This document shows positions 10,761 to 24,640 of a DNA stretch of 64,000 nt, piece after piece. Origin of the DNA: Fratercula arctica (lineage: Eukaryota > Chordata > Aves > Charadriiformes > Alcidae); the NCBI GenBank assembly GCA_947846985.1, contig CANTUZ010000005.1, positions 52,975,389-53,039,388 on the forward strand, written 5' to 3'. Numbering within the stretch: position 1 is the stretch's first letter; each line of letters starts with the position of its first letter. Both the position numbers and the translations under genes were made by a program. The notes beneath the pieces are model-generated. The model had not been told where the DNA came from, ran no database searches, and saw only the letters and a program-made list of their open reading frames with translations.

Positions 10761-13700
10761 AACGGGAGCTTTTAGATACTTGCCAGCCACAAAAACTTTC
10801 TTATCAAATGCCTCCTCTGTCCAGGCTACGTATCTGTCTCTGCAGTGGGTAAATAAATCTAATACCAACAGTTACAGATTTGAACTGAGAAAACAATTTT
10901 TTAAGAACTCCTCAGGAGCCATCCTTTGTAAAGGACTTAATCTAAGCTTATTTGAATCAGTGGAACAAGTCCTGTTGGCCTCAGGAGGTCTTGGACCCAA
11001 TGCAAACTACTGCTCAAAGAAAACCTCAACCCAGAACACGTGAGATGTGGTGTTTAAGTGGGGAAGGGACAGTTTAGGCAACTGGAAACAGATCGGTGTC
11101 ATCAAATCTTTCTGCGGTCTGTCAAGCTCTGATAAGGGGTAGACTTTCCAGTCCTGGGGGATGGTGCTTCCCAGGAAGGAAAGGTCTGTGCTCAAGGTGC
11201 ATTGCACCAAGATCGGGATATTACTGTAAAGATACCATGAAGGAGGTGCTCTCCAAAGATTTGGTGCATCCAGAGAAGGGATATAAAAATCTTCTGAAAT
11301 TCATTTAACAGAAAAGCACGTTTGCAACCACACCAACTTATCATGTGATCTTTCCAGGGCTTCTCAGTGAGTACTCACCAAACTTAGCGGATGCTTTGAG
11401 CACATTGTGCAGCAATACTGGTGGTAGCACAGAAGGCAACTGTCCCTTGCCAGAGGGCAGACCACACTGGGAATGTTGCCCTGGAGTAGAAAACTCCTCC
11501 TCATTGCAGACAGTTCACAGGAATGGGGGCATGAATGTAAGCGATATTCTGCTCATCTCCTTTCTACTACAATTTCAGCTAAATATAGTATTTTCACTTC
11601 CTGTCCTAAATGGCTACGTGCTGGTTTGTGTTGTTGACTTTCCAACCTAGAGGCAGCACAGGCTGAAAAATGCACACAAGTGTGTGCATGCATCTCTCGC
11701 TCTGTGCGTGCGGGTATACATGTAAAACAGTGTGTCCTGGAGAGTAGCTATGAGGGTTGCTTGGCGCAAATCTGGGCTCGCTCCATCCCTTATCAAACCA
11801 TGCGTACGTAGTCCAGATACCTCAGAGATTATCTATTTTATAGCATTTTTCCAAATGATAGTAGGACTATATTTTAACTCATCCATCAGTAAATACAGGC
11901 AGCTTCTCTGAGATCAACAATAGGCTTGTGAGACTGAGGGTATCTAAAATGACCTGAAAAATAAACAGGTATTTGACTTCTAGGCAATACCTACACCAAA
12001 TCTATTAGAAAAAGAAGCTGCAGCAAGCTTCACTTCCCAGAGTTTTAAATGCTTGCCTGTTTTGATTGCTAAAGAGCACAGAAATCAAAGTGTCTTAGTG
12101 AAACTAGGACAAAATATTGCAGACCTTTAGCCATTATAGTTTTGGAAGGGAGGAGGGGGTTTGTGCTTGGGAATAAAGAAATAGTTCTTTGGAAGGGTAA
12201 TTAGAAAGAAAAGGCAGCTGTTTGGAATGACTGACCAAATTCTAATGCAGATGGATCTGTGAGTATAGGGTAGGTGTGGCCATCAAAAGCCCTGAGATGT
12301 GCTGGAAGACTATCACTCTTTCCCAACTGTATGGCAGAGGTATCCCTCCCTTCGCAGGGAAGGGTGTGTGTTTATGTTTGTGGTTGTTTAGGTTGCCCTT
12401 TGTTGAGGGCATTTGAGGAATCACGAATAACAATGTAGATATTTAAGAAGTCATTATGAGATCTAGAATTAGAAAGAACCAGGGGAAAACACATGTTCTC
12501 TAAAAGACCAAGGAGAGGTTGCCATATTATCATCGGTACAGAGTGGTCCTACAGTCAAAGGAGGTGGGATGTGCTGGGATGGACCCGGTCTTGGCAGCCC
12601 TGGTGTTCAGAGCAGCAACTAGATCATAGATTACTGTGCTGATCTCGGGCCTTACATGGAAGGGACTTCTGAGGAATTAAAGCAGGAATAGTTATAGACC
12701 TGAGATGTTTGGTCATTAAAAAAACCAAAAAAAACCAACAAGAAAACCCAACCATAATATTCGGTAGGTTTGAAGTATTCATACTACCAAAAAACACTTC
12801 AGATTTATCTTTCTGAATAGTTATGGATCAAAACTGAGAAAACAAGAATGGAAGAAGACTATGTTTCACTGCAGAAGAGTAGCTTTAATGCCTTCAGTAA
12901 CCAGTGGAAGCAGTTAGGGATTAATCCTTCACACCAGTATGATCTTGCTTCTGCCACCTTAAAAACTCTTGACAAATTTCAGTTAATCAATTCTGATGTT
13001 GCTCTGGTGATTGTAGTGCTGCTATAATACTGATGTTTAGAGGAGAAGGCTTGAAAAACCACTGTTCTGTTCAGAGAAGGTCCTTACGTCAGTTTCTCAG
13101 TGTTGCAAGATTGATAGCAGAAATTCTGTTGGTCAGTTATGTCTATTTTAGGAGAAATAATTTACTCCTATAGGAGTTTTAATTTGAGGATGGAGAGATC
13201 AAAATTCTGCCAATCTTTTGTGTCCCCAGATACATTTCTGCAGACTTTTAGTGGGGGTTGTATGTGGACAGATAAATGTTTTTTTTTGTCACTGTGAATA
13301 TTTGTTGATCATTATGTCTCAGCTGGAGGGGTCTGGAGTGCTTGTTAGGTATTTTATAATGCTAAAAACCTTCAAACATTAATATTCTAATACCATTCCA
13401 GCCTACCGGCCTGTATAAGAAAATATCTTTCTTAAAATTTGAGTACAGGTGGTACATAAGAGATTTAATGAAGGTGCTTTCTTCTCCAGGTTGGTCTGAA
13501 TGAGGGGAGGCAATGCCCTTATGCCCCTTGGCAGCCATGGCCTGGATTACTGACTATGTTATTAGAGATGTAGGACTTGTTCAAAACTAGGTCAGTCTAC
13601 TAGAATTACTAGCTGTGGGGGAATGCCGGGTAGAGAAGTGGTGTCCTCGTGCGATGGTTGTACCCTATCTGCTGTGGAGTGGCATGGGGTTGTGTGTACG

Positions 13701-14654
13701 CTGTATTTTCTGTGAAGACCCTCGGCACCCCACTTTCCCTTCACCATTCTGGCATCCGTGATCTGCTCTTATAATGTAGGAACACCTGTGCCAACACCAT
13801 CCTCCCCACTGACGGAGGGAATCCCCAAAACACAAATATGCACATGGCTGAGTTGGAGCCACGTGCTGGTGTCGGTCCGGAGTCGGAGAGGGGCTGAGTT
13901 CAGAATCCATCCCAGGTTGTCAGGTGCTTACATCTCAGAGAGGCAAGGCAAGCCTTCAGCTCCTGTGTTTTAACTGTGAACTTTGGGTGGTGTGTGTGTG
14001 AATTTACATGATAAAACAGCACTGCATAAAACAGCTGTGGTCAAGCAAGCAGCGCTATTTAAGCTGCACAAATATAATAAAGCTACAAGCATCACCCAAT
14101 ATGGTGAATATTGTAGCCACAAGCCTTTCCTCTGGCTATTTTGTACCTCTCTGAGCTACCTAAAGTCATTCTACCCACCTCCAGAAATGAGATCCCTGTG
14201 TCAATATACCCTGCTGGAGTGGGAATGTTAAAGCAATGCTTTCCTCAAGATTTCAGCTGCAAGAGGTTTGGAGCACTTAGCTCCTCTTCGCCTGCACCCG
14301 AAATAGTATAAATCTTTGTGCAAGTGAAGATGATTATTTGAGCAGCAAAGGATTAGCAGATGTGAGCACCGCATAGCTGGTTATGCTGGTCACATTTTCC
14401 TAAACAGATATTCTATTAGATGCATGCAAGCCAGGGAGTGCTAGGGAATGCAGTTCTTTTTGAATAGATGAATATATACACATGTATGTGTGTGCTTTTC
14501 CCAGACTTTCCATCACCTTTCCGCTAAGCAGGGAATTTATGTCTGAGTAAAGGATTTCTGCTTTCTGCATTACTGATACTTTTAAAAGGGACAAGGTGTT
14601 TTCACTAATCGTAATGGCATTGTACGATGAATATAAAGCCCTCGCATGTATGAG

Positions 14655-14780
14655 AGGATCTCTGGGTGTTTCATGAATATCAAGCCTCCCAACAACCAGC
14701 TGAAGGCAGATATCTACTACTGTCACTGTAGGAAGGGAAACTGAGGCACAAGCTCATGGAGCTGATTTGATTATAGTTGC
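14655..14780 (-). repeat. MIR-like core-SINE remnant
   Basis: The motif GAAACTGAGGCACAAGCTC near 14738-14756 is preceded by a cctcccaacaacc-type block. It matches the characteristic order in MIR/core-SINE elements read in reverse (an acaaccc block, then an attta-like block, then GGAAACTGAGGCACAGAG). The copy is degraded. This is an ancient vertebrate element, not a recent insertion. Confidence 0.45.
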
Positions 14781-17700
14781 TTACTTTGTAGCCCAGTCCC
14801 TTGGATCCTTAAACCCTGGCCTTGCCCCAGACCATCCTTTAGGTTTGGGGTGATGCCAGGAGCAGAATCCAGTTCTCAGGCTTTTCGGTGGGTGAGTTCC
14901 CTGCTGGATTACGGAGCTTGAACCAGCTTCCTCAGTGTTTACGCAGCCTCTACAACTGAAGCAGGAGGAGCAGCAAAAGCGAAGTGCTGGGGGTGCGTGC
15001 AAGCGGGGTCAGGGGACTGCCCTTTCAGCAGCATCCTGCCATTGCCCTGGGTTGGGAGGAGCATGAAACTGCACCCTGAGAGTTGTCCTCCGAGGCAGGG
15101 CTGCAATTCTGGCTCAGATCTGGTCCTGCAAGGACTGGGCCTGCTGGAATTTGCTCTAGGTGACTAGTTGGGGTCTGCGGATCAACACTGCTCCTGGTAG
15201 GGTTGAAAGACCTGTCTTACTGCTTGAAATTATCTCCTGACCATGTTAATTAGTACTTTCTATTTGCTTTTGTGAGGCTAATGAATTGTTGGAGAATTTC
15301 AAGTGCTTTGTGGAAACCAACTGAATACGTACAACCTTTTGGATGCTGGGAAAACCTTGCCAAATATAGGGAATCCACGCAGCTCAGGTACACCCCTCCT
15401 CTTGCCCTCTGAAGAAAGCCTGTCTTTGGAACCCTCTGTCTTGTAAAAGCAGCTGTTGGGCAGAGCTGGAAGGGCCTGCAGCCCCTTGTGAACTGGATTA
15501 AATTTTCTGCTGCTTGGGAAAATTCACCAAGGAAACAGAGAGATCAAAAAATGGCAGAGTCTGGAGACTGACAGCTCTGTTGGCTACCTGCAATGCTGTT
15601 CTGCAAATTGCTAACAGACTTCCAGGCAAAAGAAGGTTGTCCCACATATTGGCTAAATGACAGCCTGGGACCTGACCCAACCTTTCATCTTGCCTGCCAA
15701 GATGAAATTTTTCTCTCTTTTCTCTCTCTCTTTTTTTTTTTTTCTCCCTTGAGTTCTCTCCAAGGAATTTGTCACTCCTGATACCCCCCACAAAAACAGA
15801 AACCAGGCAAAGCTCAGAGCTTCTGCTGAATCAGCAGACAGGAAAGAGCTTGACTTTGGACAACTTTCCTGTCTGTCCAGAGACAAATATGTAACACAGG
15901 ACATTTGGGTGTAATTCTGTACTGAACTCCCATTCTAATCCTTTCTAAGGATGAAAAGTTAGTTAGTTTTAGACTGAATCTCATTAGTAAACTTTGCAGC
16001 CAAAGGGAAAGTGACTGTGTTACTCTGCCAGCAGGGATGGGTCCTCTGGGCTGGGAAACCATGGCAGAGATTGCCTGAGGGGCCCTGTGAGGAGCAGCCT
16101 GTGATAGGGATGGGTGGTAGGGGTTGGTCCCTGACTTTCTGACATCTCCCTTTGCTATTAGACCTAGCTATCTAGCTCCAGCCTGGATTCACCCTGCTGA
16201 ACTTTAGATGTTCAATTGTTGCATTCCATTTTGGAACCTGTGCACCCATGAGGATCTCTGGTCTTACTGGAGAAGAAGCAGTTCCAAGGAGCAGTTGAGG
16301 GTGACTGGTGCCAGTGGGCTGAATCCAAGTTGAATATTTGTTCATACCTCACCAAGCCAAGCAGGGAGCCAGGTCAGAGAGCTGTGTCCAGCACAAACCT
16401 TCCACCCTCCCATCCCCTGAGTCAGATTGCCCCAGGGTCAGACAAGCAAGGGTGGCCTGCAGGTGGCGGTGGGTGCAGCAGTGATGTTTTGGGGAGGACA
16501 TGACCAAGGCAGTCATGTTACGGATTGCCTTAAACTGCTGTGAACCCACGGCCTTTGGCTCGTGATTTATTTACATCGGAGTCCTGGTGACCAACTGACC
16601 AGAAGCACTGTTAAATGAACAAGCTTGAGGTTCCAGCAATGGTTTAACTGGGTCTGCAGGAGCTGACAAACTTGCCTTGCTGCTTGGCAGGTTTTGTAGT
16701 TATGTGCTGAGCTCCCAGCCACCGCAGGGACATTTCAGCAGTTTCTGACACTGTTCCGCTAACTGGTCCTTTGGCCGCAGGCTGTCCCACCAGCACAGGA
16801 TGATGAGGGCCATGCCCGCCCACAGGGCAGGTCATTCAACTTAGCCCAGCAAACTAGAACACCTCTCTCGTCCTTGTGGCAGGGGACCATGCCTTTCACC
16901 ACCTTTCCATATCCCTAAAATACCCCAAAAAGCCTTTTTCTTCTAACTTTGCCTCAGTGTGAATGCAGGCAGGGATCCTACCCTAATAAACACGTTTCTC
17001 CAATGCCTAATCAAAATTAAATATAAGGAGTGTGAAATTGCTGGAGTAAGGATTAAAGATGGCAGACAAAGAGTAGATTCAAAGATTTAGATTATTATTT
17101 TTTTTTTTACGGACAGCACCATGTATTGAAATGCATTCACACTGACACTGGGAGGAAATCTTATCCAAAATATGAATACTCTTGTGTAAGGAAGTCTGCA
17201 CATCAGTGACTGAATGACTGGTTTGAAGACCCTTTGTGTGGTGTCTTAAGGAGAGGAGGGACCTCCGAAGGCCAGTGCTCTGCTCCTTAAGATACCACAG
17301 GATGAAAGTTCAATGGATTTATTTCCCTTGGCAAAACGGCCATTTCTAGTTGCAAGTCATGACAGAGGTAGGTGTTTGCAGGTATTTCTCAGAAGAGGGG
17401 AAGACAGCTCATCTTTATGCAAGTCTGTGTGGTTAGCGCCTTGTATCTTGCGTGTCTTGTATGTCTACACCAAATTCACTCACAGGGTGAGGAAAGCCAT
17501 TGCTTTTTATAACTAGTCTGACATTTCTCTTCGTATTTTGCCCAGGGTTTTGGCTCTGACATGTCGTACCGCTTCAAATAATTTTTAATATATAGGGTTT
17601 GAAACAGAATGGCGTTATTTAAGCAAAACTACAGTATATTCTTAATGAATGTGGGAATTTCTCCCTCCCCTTTATTTTCCATTTCCCTTTCCCCTCTTTG

Positions 17701-18920
17701 TTAAGTGAGTACAATACAGAGAAGCATTCCCCAGGTTTTCTTTCCTGTCTTCCTTCCTGGCCAGATGAGCTGGGAAAGGGCAGAACCTCAATAGCTCTGG
17801 TCTTGCGGTGAAAAGAGGGCTGCTCTGGCCTTCTGACACCTCAGGTGTTTTTCAGAGGCACAGAACAAACCCAGCCATCTTCTGTCCAGCTGGTGGCTCT
17901 GCTGGGCCCTTCTGGTGCCCTGACACCAGAAGGTGAGGAAGGTCTGTGGCTTCCTCATGTTCTTACAGCTTAAGAAATCGCTTCTCTTCTTCCAAACGTT
18001 TGCTTCTGGTTCCTGCACCTCACAAGCCTTTCCAGAGAAGTCGAAGTAGAATTATACAACAAATACTTTTGCAACTTTTTCTTAAGGGAAATGTGCTTTC
18101 CTTGGCTCCTCTGACCTTGCCAGAAATGACTCCTGGCTAGGCCTCATTTCAGAAGCTCTCTTCTTTGCGTGAAAGGGCCTTGCAGAAATGTAAATTGTCC
18201 TTCATTGCCTGCACACAAAGAAAAATCTTTAGTTTTGTTGATATGCTGAAATTCCTAAGGGAATAATTTGGGTTTGAAATAGGCAAAAGGACAAATGACC
18301 TGAAAACCTCTGAGTACGGGGGAGAAGGGCTTATCTTTAACACCGCAACTGTCTGTTGTTAGTGAGGGAGTAGGCTAATAAAAATTGCAAAGTGGTTTTG
18401 ACTTGCAAAAGTATGTTTTGGCTGAGTAAAAAGAGAAAGAGAGTTGATAAGATATTTTGAGACAAATTGTTGAATGCAAAATATATATGTGCAAGGTTAC
18501 GTAAAGATAGCTGTATAATTTGTGGGGTGAATGCAAGCCATCTTACATTAATAAGCTATTGTACCCCCAGTCCACTGTGGGGCCACAGGCAGCATATACC
18601 ATCTGCATTAACTTCTGCATTAATGAATGTAGGAAACAGCTAGACTGAAGAAAAAACAAAAGGGGCTTCGAAAGAAGGCCTTTTCCTTCAGGGAATTTTT
18701 GGTGTTTGTTTTTATCTTGTTTCTACCCACGTCATGGCTGTGAGTGTGAGGAGGCTTGTTTGTTACTCAAGCTGACCTGGTACTAGCAGTAATATAAATT
18801 AGCTTGTATTTTGTTTGGGGTTTTTATGCAATTTTATGCAATTCTTTATAATCTATATACACCTTTGTGTATGTAAATGGAGGAGCAGATCTAATGAATC
18901 TAGGAAACATAGGGAAGCTA

Positions 18921-19254
18921 GCAACTTACAGCAGCCTTTCAAAGGGGCCTACAGAAAAGATGGGGAGGGACTCTATCAGGGAATGTAGCGATGGGACGAG
19001 GGGTAATGGTTTTAAGCTGAAAGAGGGAAGATTTAGATTAGATATTAGGAAGAAATTCTTCACTGTGAGGGTGGTGAGGCACTGGAACAGGTTGCCCAGA
19101 GAAGCTGTGGCTGCCCCATCCCTCGAAGTGTTCAAGGCCAGGCTGGATGGGGCTTTGAGCAACCTGGTCTGGTGGGAGGCATCCCTGCCTGTGGTAGGGG
19201 GGTTGGAACTAGATGATCTTTAAGGTCCCTTCCAACCCAAACCATTCTATGATT
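18921..19254 (+). mobile_element. CR1 LINE, 5'-truncated 3' end
   Basis: This is a 5'-truncated CR1 retrotransposon copy of about 330 bases. It contains the C-terminal end of ORF2 (a frame at 18867-19223 that includes RGNGFKLKEGRFRLD and LEVFKARLDGALSNL, the conserved CR1 tail) and the 3' UTR with the GGTCCCTTCCAACCCAAACC block. It ends in ATTCTATGATT, a single copy of the CR1 terminal repeat. The ORF2 tail is almost undamaged, which suggests a fairly young copy. Endonuclease and most of the reverse transcriptase are absent, so it cannot move by itself. Confidence 0.95.
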
Positions 19255-22200
19255 TAGTTGCACCTCCCTGCTCCTTGAGAGCACTCTTGCGCTGAAAGAT
19301 TGTTGACAGAGTCAAACAAGAGACTTTGACAGGGGTATTGCCACTGCTTCACTGTAGGCACTTACAACTAAGCTTGACTAATTTAGGAGGAAGAGCAGCT
19401 CTTCTAGAGGAGCTGAAAGCTGACCCCAAGAGCTGAGATGGGCACCCCTGCAATGGGAGCCCGCTCTGAACGACTGGAGCAGAAACCCGGTCAGGTAACA
19501 CAGCTGCTGTGGTTGGGTGGTTTACGGGAAGCACTGCAGGCACCCCCTCCTTCTCCACTCCTGAGTGACTTGGCCCTGCTCCTCATGCCGTTACAGAACC
19601 ATCATTAGTCTTAATCACCGGGTTTGCTGTCTGATGAGTGGCAGTGGTTACATGTCCCTCCCAAGATCAGTAGCTGCCATCCAGCAAGTCGTCTTCTCCT
19701 GACCTTTGAACGGGGGCAAGATTCTTCTCAGTTCAAAGTCCTGATAAGCTGAGTTATGTCCTTTGCATCATGGCAGTAATGAGGAAAAATACACTTGTTA
19801 ACTTTAAACCTGGTCATGGCAGCTCCCATTCTGCCAGCGAGCTCCATGTTTTTGCATAGAGCCTGTTCCTGTGGCTCAGCTAACATCCTTAGAGCCAGCT
19901 CAGCTATCCTCGCTGTGCTCTGCAGGCAGCAGTAGAAGTTCACAGTTACTTCAGCACGATGCTCATGTATCAGACCCTCAAACTGAGCCCTGTACTGTGT
20001 AAGACAGCAATCTGATGACATATGTGAGCAGAAAGCTGTCTGTGGCTGCTTGTAACTTAATAGATCAACACACAAATTAACATTCTTCCACCTGCACAAG
20101 TGGCCATTACACCCTTCCCCCCAAGAAGCATAATAGCACTTGCTCATTTTTGTGATTTCCTCTGTTGGTTTCTGTGACCAGGGAGGTGAGGGCTTGGGGA
20201 ACTGGTGAGTGACTTAAGGGCAGATGAGTTGTCCCACCCCTGATCCCTCAGTGCCTGTGAGTGGAGCTCCCAGGACGAGCGATGACTTGTTCCGCTTTGG
20301 CAAATACTTGTGAAGATGTGCAGGCAGGGTACAGCTGGGGAGAGGTGGGTACCTGCAGCCTGTGTGTGCGGACCCCTGCCAACCTTTCCAGAGGTGGGCA
20401 GTTTGGAAATCCCTGGCAGGTACCGAAAAGCTCAGGGAAGTGAGCCTTCAGTTGCAGGGTGCAAAACTTCACTGCTGAAATTGAGGGTACCTATAACAGA
20501 AAGTGGAGTAGGTGGGGAACAGAGAGATTTGCTGAGCTGTGGGGTGTCAGGGTATTTAGGAGAGCCTTGGTTTGCCTTACCTTTTGGCAGCTGGAACAGC
20601 TGCTGCCTTGGCTATTATGGTGCTTTCCAAGCTGAGCAGAAAGGCCTGGACATGGAGAGCACAACTGTAGATCAAAGACCAAACGGACGAAGGGGCAGAC
20701 ATAAAAGCTAGAGTGGGAACAAGGAGAGCAGTGAACAAGAGGAAGTGCTCTGCCAACCACAGGTTGTCCGCAGACCACAGTTTGAGAAGCACAACTTCCT
20801 GAGCTACGCGTTTGTCACCAAGGTGGACCAGTAACACAAGCGTTGTGCAAGGTAGGAAAGACTACTGATCAGGAAAGCCTGCCTCACGAGACGCGCTGAG
20901 CCTGTCATGTCACTTCATTATCCAATTTTTCTGTACCTCTGAGGACCTTACAGTGCAGGAAGCTCGCATGGCTTGCTTAATTACCTACATCTTTTCCCTT
21001 TTTTTTGCAGATCAGGCAACAAGAAATTTGTTTTTGTTTCTAACTAAAGGGTGGCAATCATCTGGGTGTGATCTCTGAAGATCTCAAGAACTTTCTTCTC
21101 TTTCTGCTTTTTGGGTTTTTCACTGTGGTGTTTTTTTACTGTTTGTTGGTTTTATTTTTGTCAGATCTGTTGGGTCTACTATGAAAAAGCATTTATTAAA
21201 GCCTGAATTTTCCGTGAGCCAGTGTTAACACTTGGTGCACAAAATTAGCTGTTGTGCTATGGGTTTTTCCATGTGTCACTGCTGCCTTCCCATTTTCCTA
21301 ATACTCTGTTTTATGATGATATGACTCAAGACTTGTACAGATGACGGAGCTCTCCCTGTAGCTAGGTTGGGTGCAGTGCCTCAGTTCCACCAGCTGAGAA
21401 TCCAACAAGGTGACCCAAGCCAGGTCCAGAAAGTAAATGGATCTTTCTCTCCTCCCTCTTGAATTAGTTTGATCTGAACTGATCAAGTGAGCAAAGATGG
21501 GCTGGCTTATGAGAATAACGAGAAGGCATTGAGAAGTGACCACATTCTCTCCCAGTGAACTGAAAGTAACAGCACATGAATTCACATGTGTCTGAAGAAG
21601 GATTTTTAATGAATCTATCTAATCATAAGTGATATCAAACCAAGGAAAGCACAGGTAGCTATGGACGTACCAAGGGTCTAACTGATGAAACCTTGTTGCC
21701 CTTCTTTTGCTGTTACTCACATAACTCTGATCATTCCTCCTCCAGTGTGCTGGGTTCAGAACTTCATGCACGAAGGTAACTGTGAAAGAAAGGGATACAG
21801 AGATCTGCCTCTGTCACCAGAGGCACAGAGCCCTGCAACTGAGTCCAGCCCAGTGACACGGGATGTAAAACAGGGCTGTGAGTTTTCTGTCAATCTTTTA
21901 ATCTCAGCACCATCATCTGACCCATCTCCACAGAGCCCCGTGCTCCCAACTCTGTCTTTTAACCACAGGAATTGCCAGCATTGTCCATCTACTTCCACTG
22001 GGACTGGTGTGTCGGCTTCAGGAGCTTCTGTCTTTTCCTGCTGCTTCATGTGCTCCTTGTAAACTGTGTTGCTGTGCTTGAAAGGTTTCTACATGTGAGT
22101 TTCAGACACAACCTGGCTTGTCCTGAATAGTATCCCTTCAGGAACCAGATAGTTTTGGTGCAAAAAGTTGTTCTTCACCTGGCGCATGGAGTTTATGGCT

Positions 22201-23554
22201 ACTTCTCCATCTTTCTCCCTTGGTAGCAAGCCAGCTGGCACACATTTTAAGACCTATGGTGCCTGCTCTGCTGTAAATACACATATACCAGAGTATCTCT
22301 TTCCTTGAGGACAGCACAGCAAATCCTTGGTCTTGCACTCTCTTGATGTCTTCTAGTATTCAAGGGGAGAAATAAAAACAATAAAATATAGTGATAATTA
22401 ACTAGCTCCTAATACTTACACCTGGTCTATTTAAACATCGTTGAGGCCCTCAGTCTTTACTTATCAGTGCCTACAGACAATTTGGTTTCTTATTCAAGAT
22501 TCAGATTTAGTAACACCTGATGTGTCTTCTCAGATCCGCTCAGGCTACAGGCAGAAGCTGCAAATGTGTGTGAGTGACGAGGACAATGGGGCCTGACATG
22601 GTTAGAAACCCTGTCGCAGCTCATCCAGCAGCCCCTGCTGCTGTCACACACAGCTCCTGCCTCTCAGCGGCCTCAGGAAAGTTCGGAGTCACCAGTCCTT
22701 TATATTACAGCCAGGAAAGCCCTTAGTGCCAGCAAGTTTGTGGCAATATTTCTAAAGTCCCTTGCAATAGGGGCCTGCACCTGCATGAAATTCAGTGGAT
22801 TGTATCGCCTTGAAGTTCTGATGATGCCTGGGAATATTCAGCTGGCAAGTGTGGATCTTCATTTCTAAAGCAATGAGCTGTGGTGGTGTCATTGCTTCAG
22901 TGTACAGTCACTGTGCAGTAATTCAAATCACCATTGTCGTCGTTATTACTTCCAACCAAACAGCCTGGTACCTTCTGCCAAACTGGAGCAGGTGTGTGAA
23001 TGTAATCACTGTGCAATTAATTAATTTGTGCTGCCAATCAGTATGTAACACACAGCTCCCCGCATCACAACTGAGTTCAATTTAGCGGAGCGGCAGCAGA
23101 ATTTAAAAGAACTCCATAAAAAACCTGAAAAGCAGGCAGCTTTAGGGCCAGCTTTTCATCTTCGTATCACACCTAACAAAAAATGAGCACCTGCCTGCAT
23201 CAGCCAAAGGGTTTTGCAGGACTGTGGGAGAAGGAGGAGAGAGTTAGCCAAACAGCATGTTATTTCTGAAAACTCTGAGCTTAGAAATCATCTGATGCCT
23301 GAATTCTGAGCAAGAGCAACAGCAAAGGCCACTGCTCACCACGGCGGCCCTGCAAATCCCTTCATTTGGCAGCACAGCAAGAACGTGGGAGCTGCCTGGG
23401 CTCCCTCCTCTCCGTGCAGTGACAGAGCCACCATGGAGCCAGATTAAATTGCTGGATTAAGCACTTCTGCAGCCTGGCATCTGGATCTTTGTGACAGCTG
23501 TGCCCAGGAAAGAAGTCAAGCATCAGTGCCGTAATTGCGTCAACTGGTGTGTCG

Positions 23555-23625
23555 CGGGTCACAGCATTACAGCTGGAAAAGGTCTGTTAGGTCATTCACT
23601 CCCATTTCTTAGCCAGACCAGGATT
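23555..23625 (-). repeat. Possible degraded CR1 tail
   Basis: The string CAGCTGGAAAAGGTCTGTTAG followed by GTCATTCACTCCCATTTC resembles the reverse-complement CR1 3' end (AGGTTGGAAGGGACC, then GATCATCTAGTCC). Divergence is high and the match short, so this could be chance. Confidence 0.25.
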
Positions 23626-24196
23626 TGACTCAATACAGTGTTTGCTACTGCTCTGAAGAGGGCATTTTAAGAGATTTGGGCAATGCAGTCCTCTTCCCCT
23701 TCTTTTGGGAACTTATCTGTCATCTCTTAGGACTCGCTGTCAAAGAATCATCTAGCTTACCGTTCCCCTGGTTTAATATGATCCCATTAATGACGCTTCT
23801 TGACTTTTCTTTTTATCAAAGCCTCCCCTTTCGCTTCACTGTCCTTTCTTCCCTCTGCACAGGTAAAAGAGCCTCCTTAGTGCTTTCTGGGCCGGGCTGG
23901 CTTTTGAGGGGAGCGTACCCCACTCCAGGGCTCTCATCCCCGAGGGCCCCCAAAAGGCTGCATTCCCATTCTGCCAAAAAGCCTCATCCACTGCTCTTAA
24001 TTATCTACACTGACAAACCCCACATGCTCAAATTGTGAGGTGTTTCCATTGAGACGAGTATTTTCAGACTCTTCGTTTTTTATTTTGTATGTCTAAGTTT
24101 GGAATAATTTTCTATTTTTCATCCATTCTCCAAAACTTGGATGATGGGCCCTACATGCAGCCACGTGCTTTGGAAGGTCATTTCTGTTATTTTTCG

Positions 24197-24640
24197 TCAC
24201 CAGTCTGTTGTTGCCAAACCCTCATTGCTACTGGGAGCGGGGCTCCATCCAGACAACGTGCCTGTCGGGGGGAGCAGAGGGATGGGTGCCCCTGCCTGCA
24301 TCAAGCCTGGGATCTCCCATGGGGAACACCGTGCCAGTGTCACTATGTCCCTGGTGCTCACCAGGCCCACGCTGATTTTTATGACTTCCTTGCCTTTGTT
24401 GATATCCCCCATTTCCCCCCAGGCAATGGGATTCTTGAGCATCAGTTCTTTGCTGGCCCTTTTCAGCTTACATAATTGATGGGTAATGAAGTTCAGCATC
24501 ACTGGAGCTATCGCAATGCATGTCACCTTCTGGTGCCACAGCAAGACATTATCAGCATTGGCCTCCTTTTGGTCTGGGTTTCACACATCATTGGCAAGAT
24601 CAGATTCATGCTGGTGTGACTAATTTGGGGAGCAGCTTTT
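24197..24640 (-). pseudogene. Unidentified coding-like stretch on the minus strand
   Basis: Reading down from about 24640, one minus-strand frame stays open to about 24196 apart from a single TGA near 24590. Its composition is protein-like: NADNVLLWHQKVTCIAIAPV, then a Lys-rich segment, then NPIAWGEMGDINKGKEVIKI. Many codons begin with a purine, as in real genes. The last third, with a Pro/Ser/Gly-rich tail, looks less like protein. I do not recognise a family. It could be the remnant of a retrocopied gene, a repeat-derived frame, or chance. No splice sites or start context support an active gene. Confidence 0.25.

Noticed and set aside
18867..19223. 118-codon frame resembling a protein
   Set aside because: It is the conserved C-terminal tail of CR1 ORF2 in a 5'-truncated copy, not a host gene.
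19728..20147. 139-codon minus-strand frame
   Set aside because: No recognised domain, no start or splice context; kept out for lack of support.
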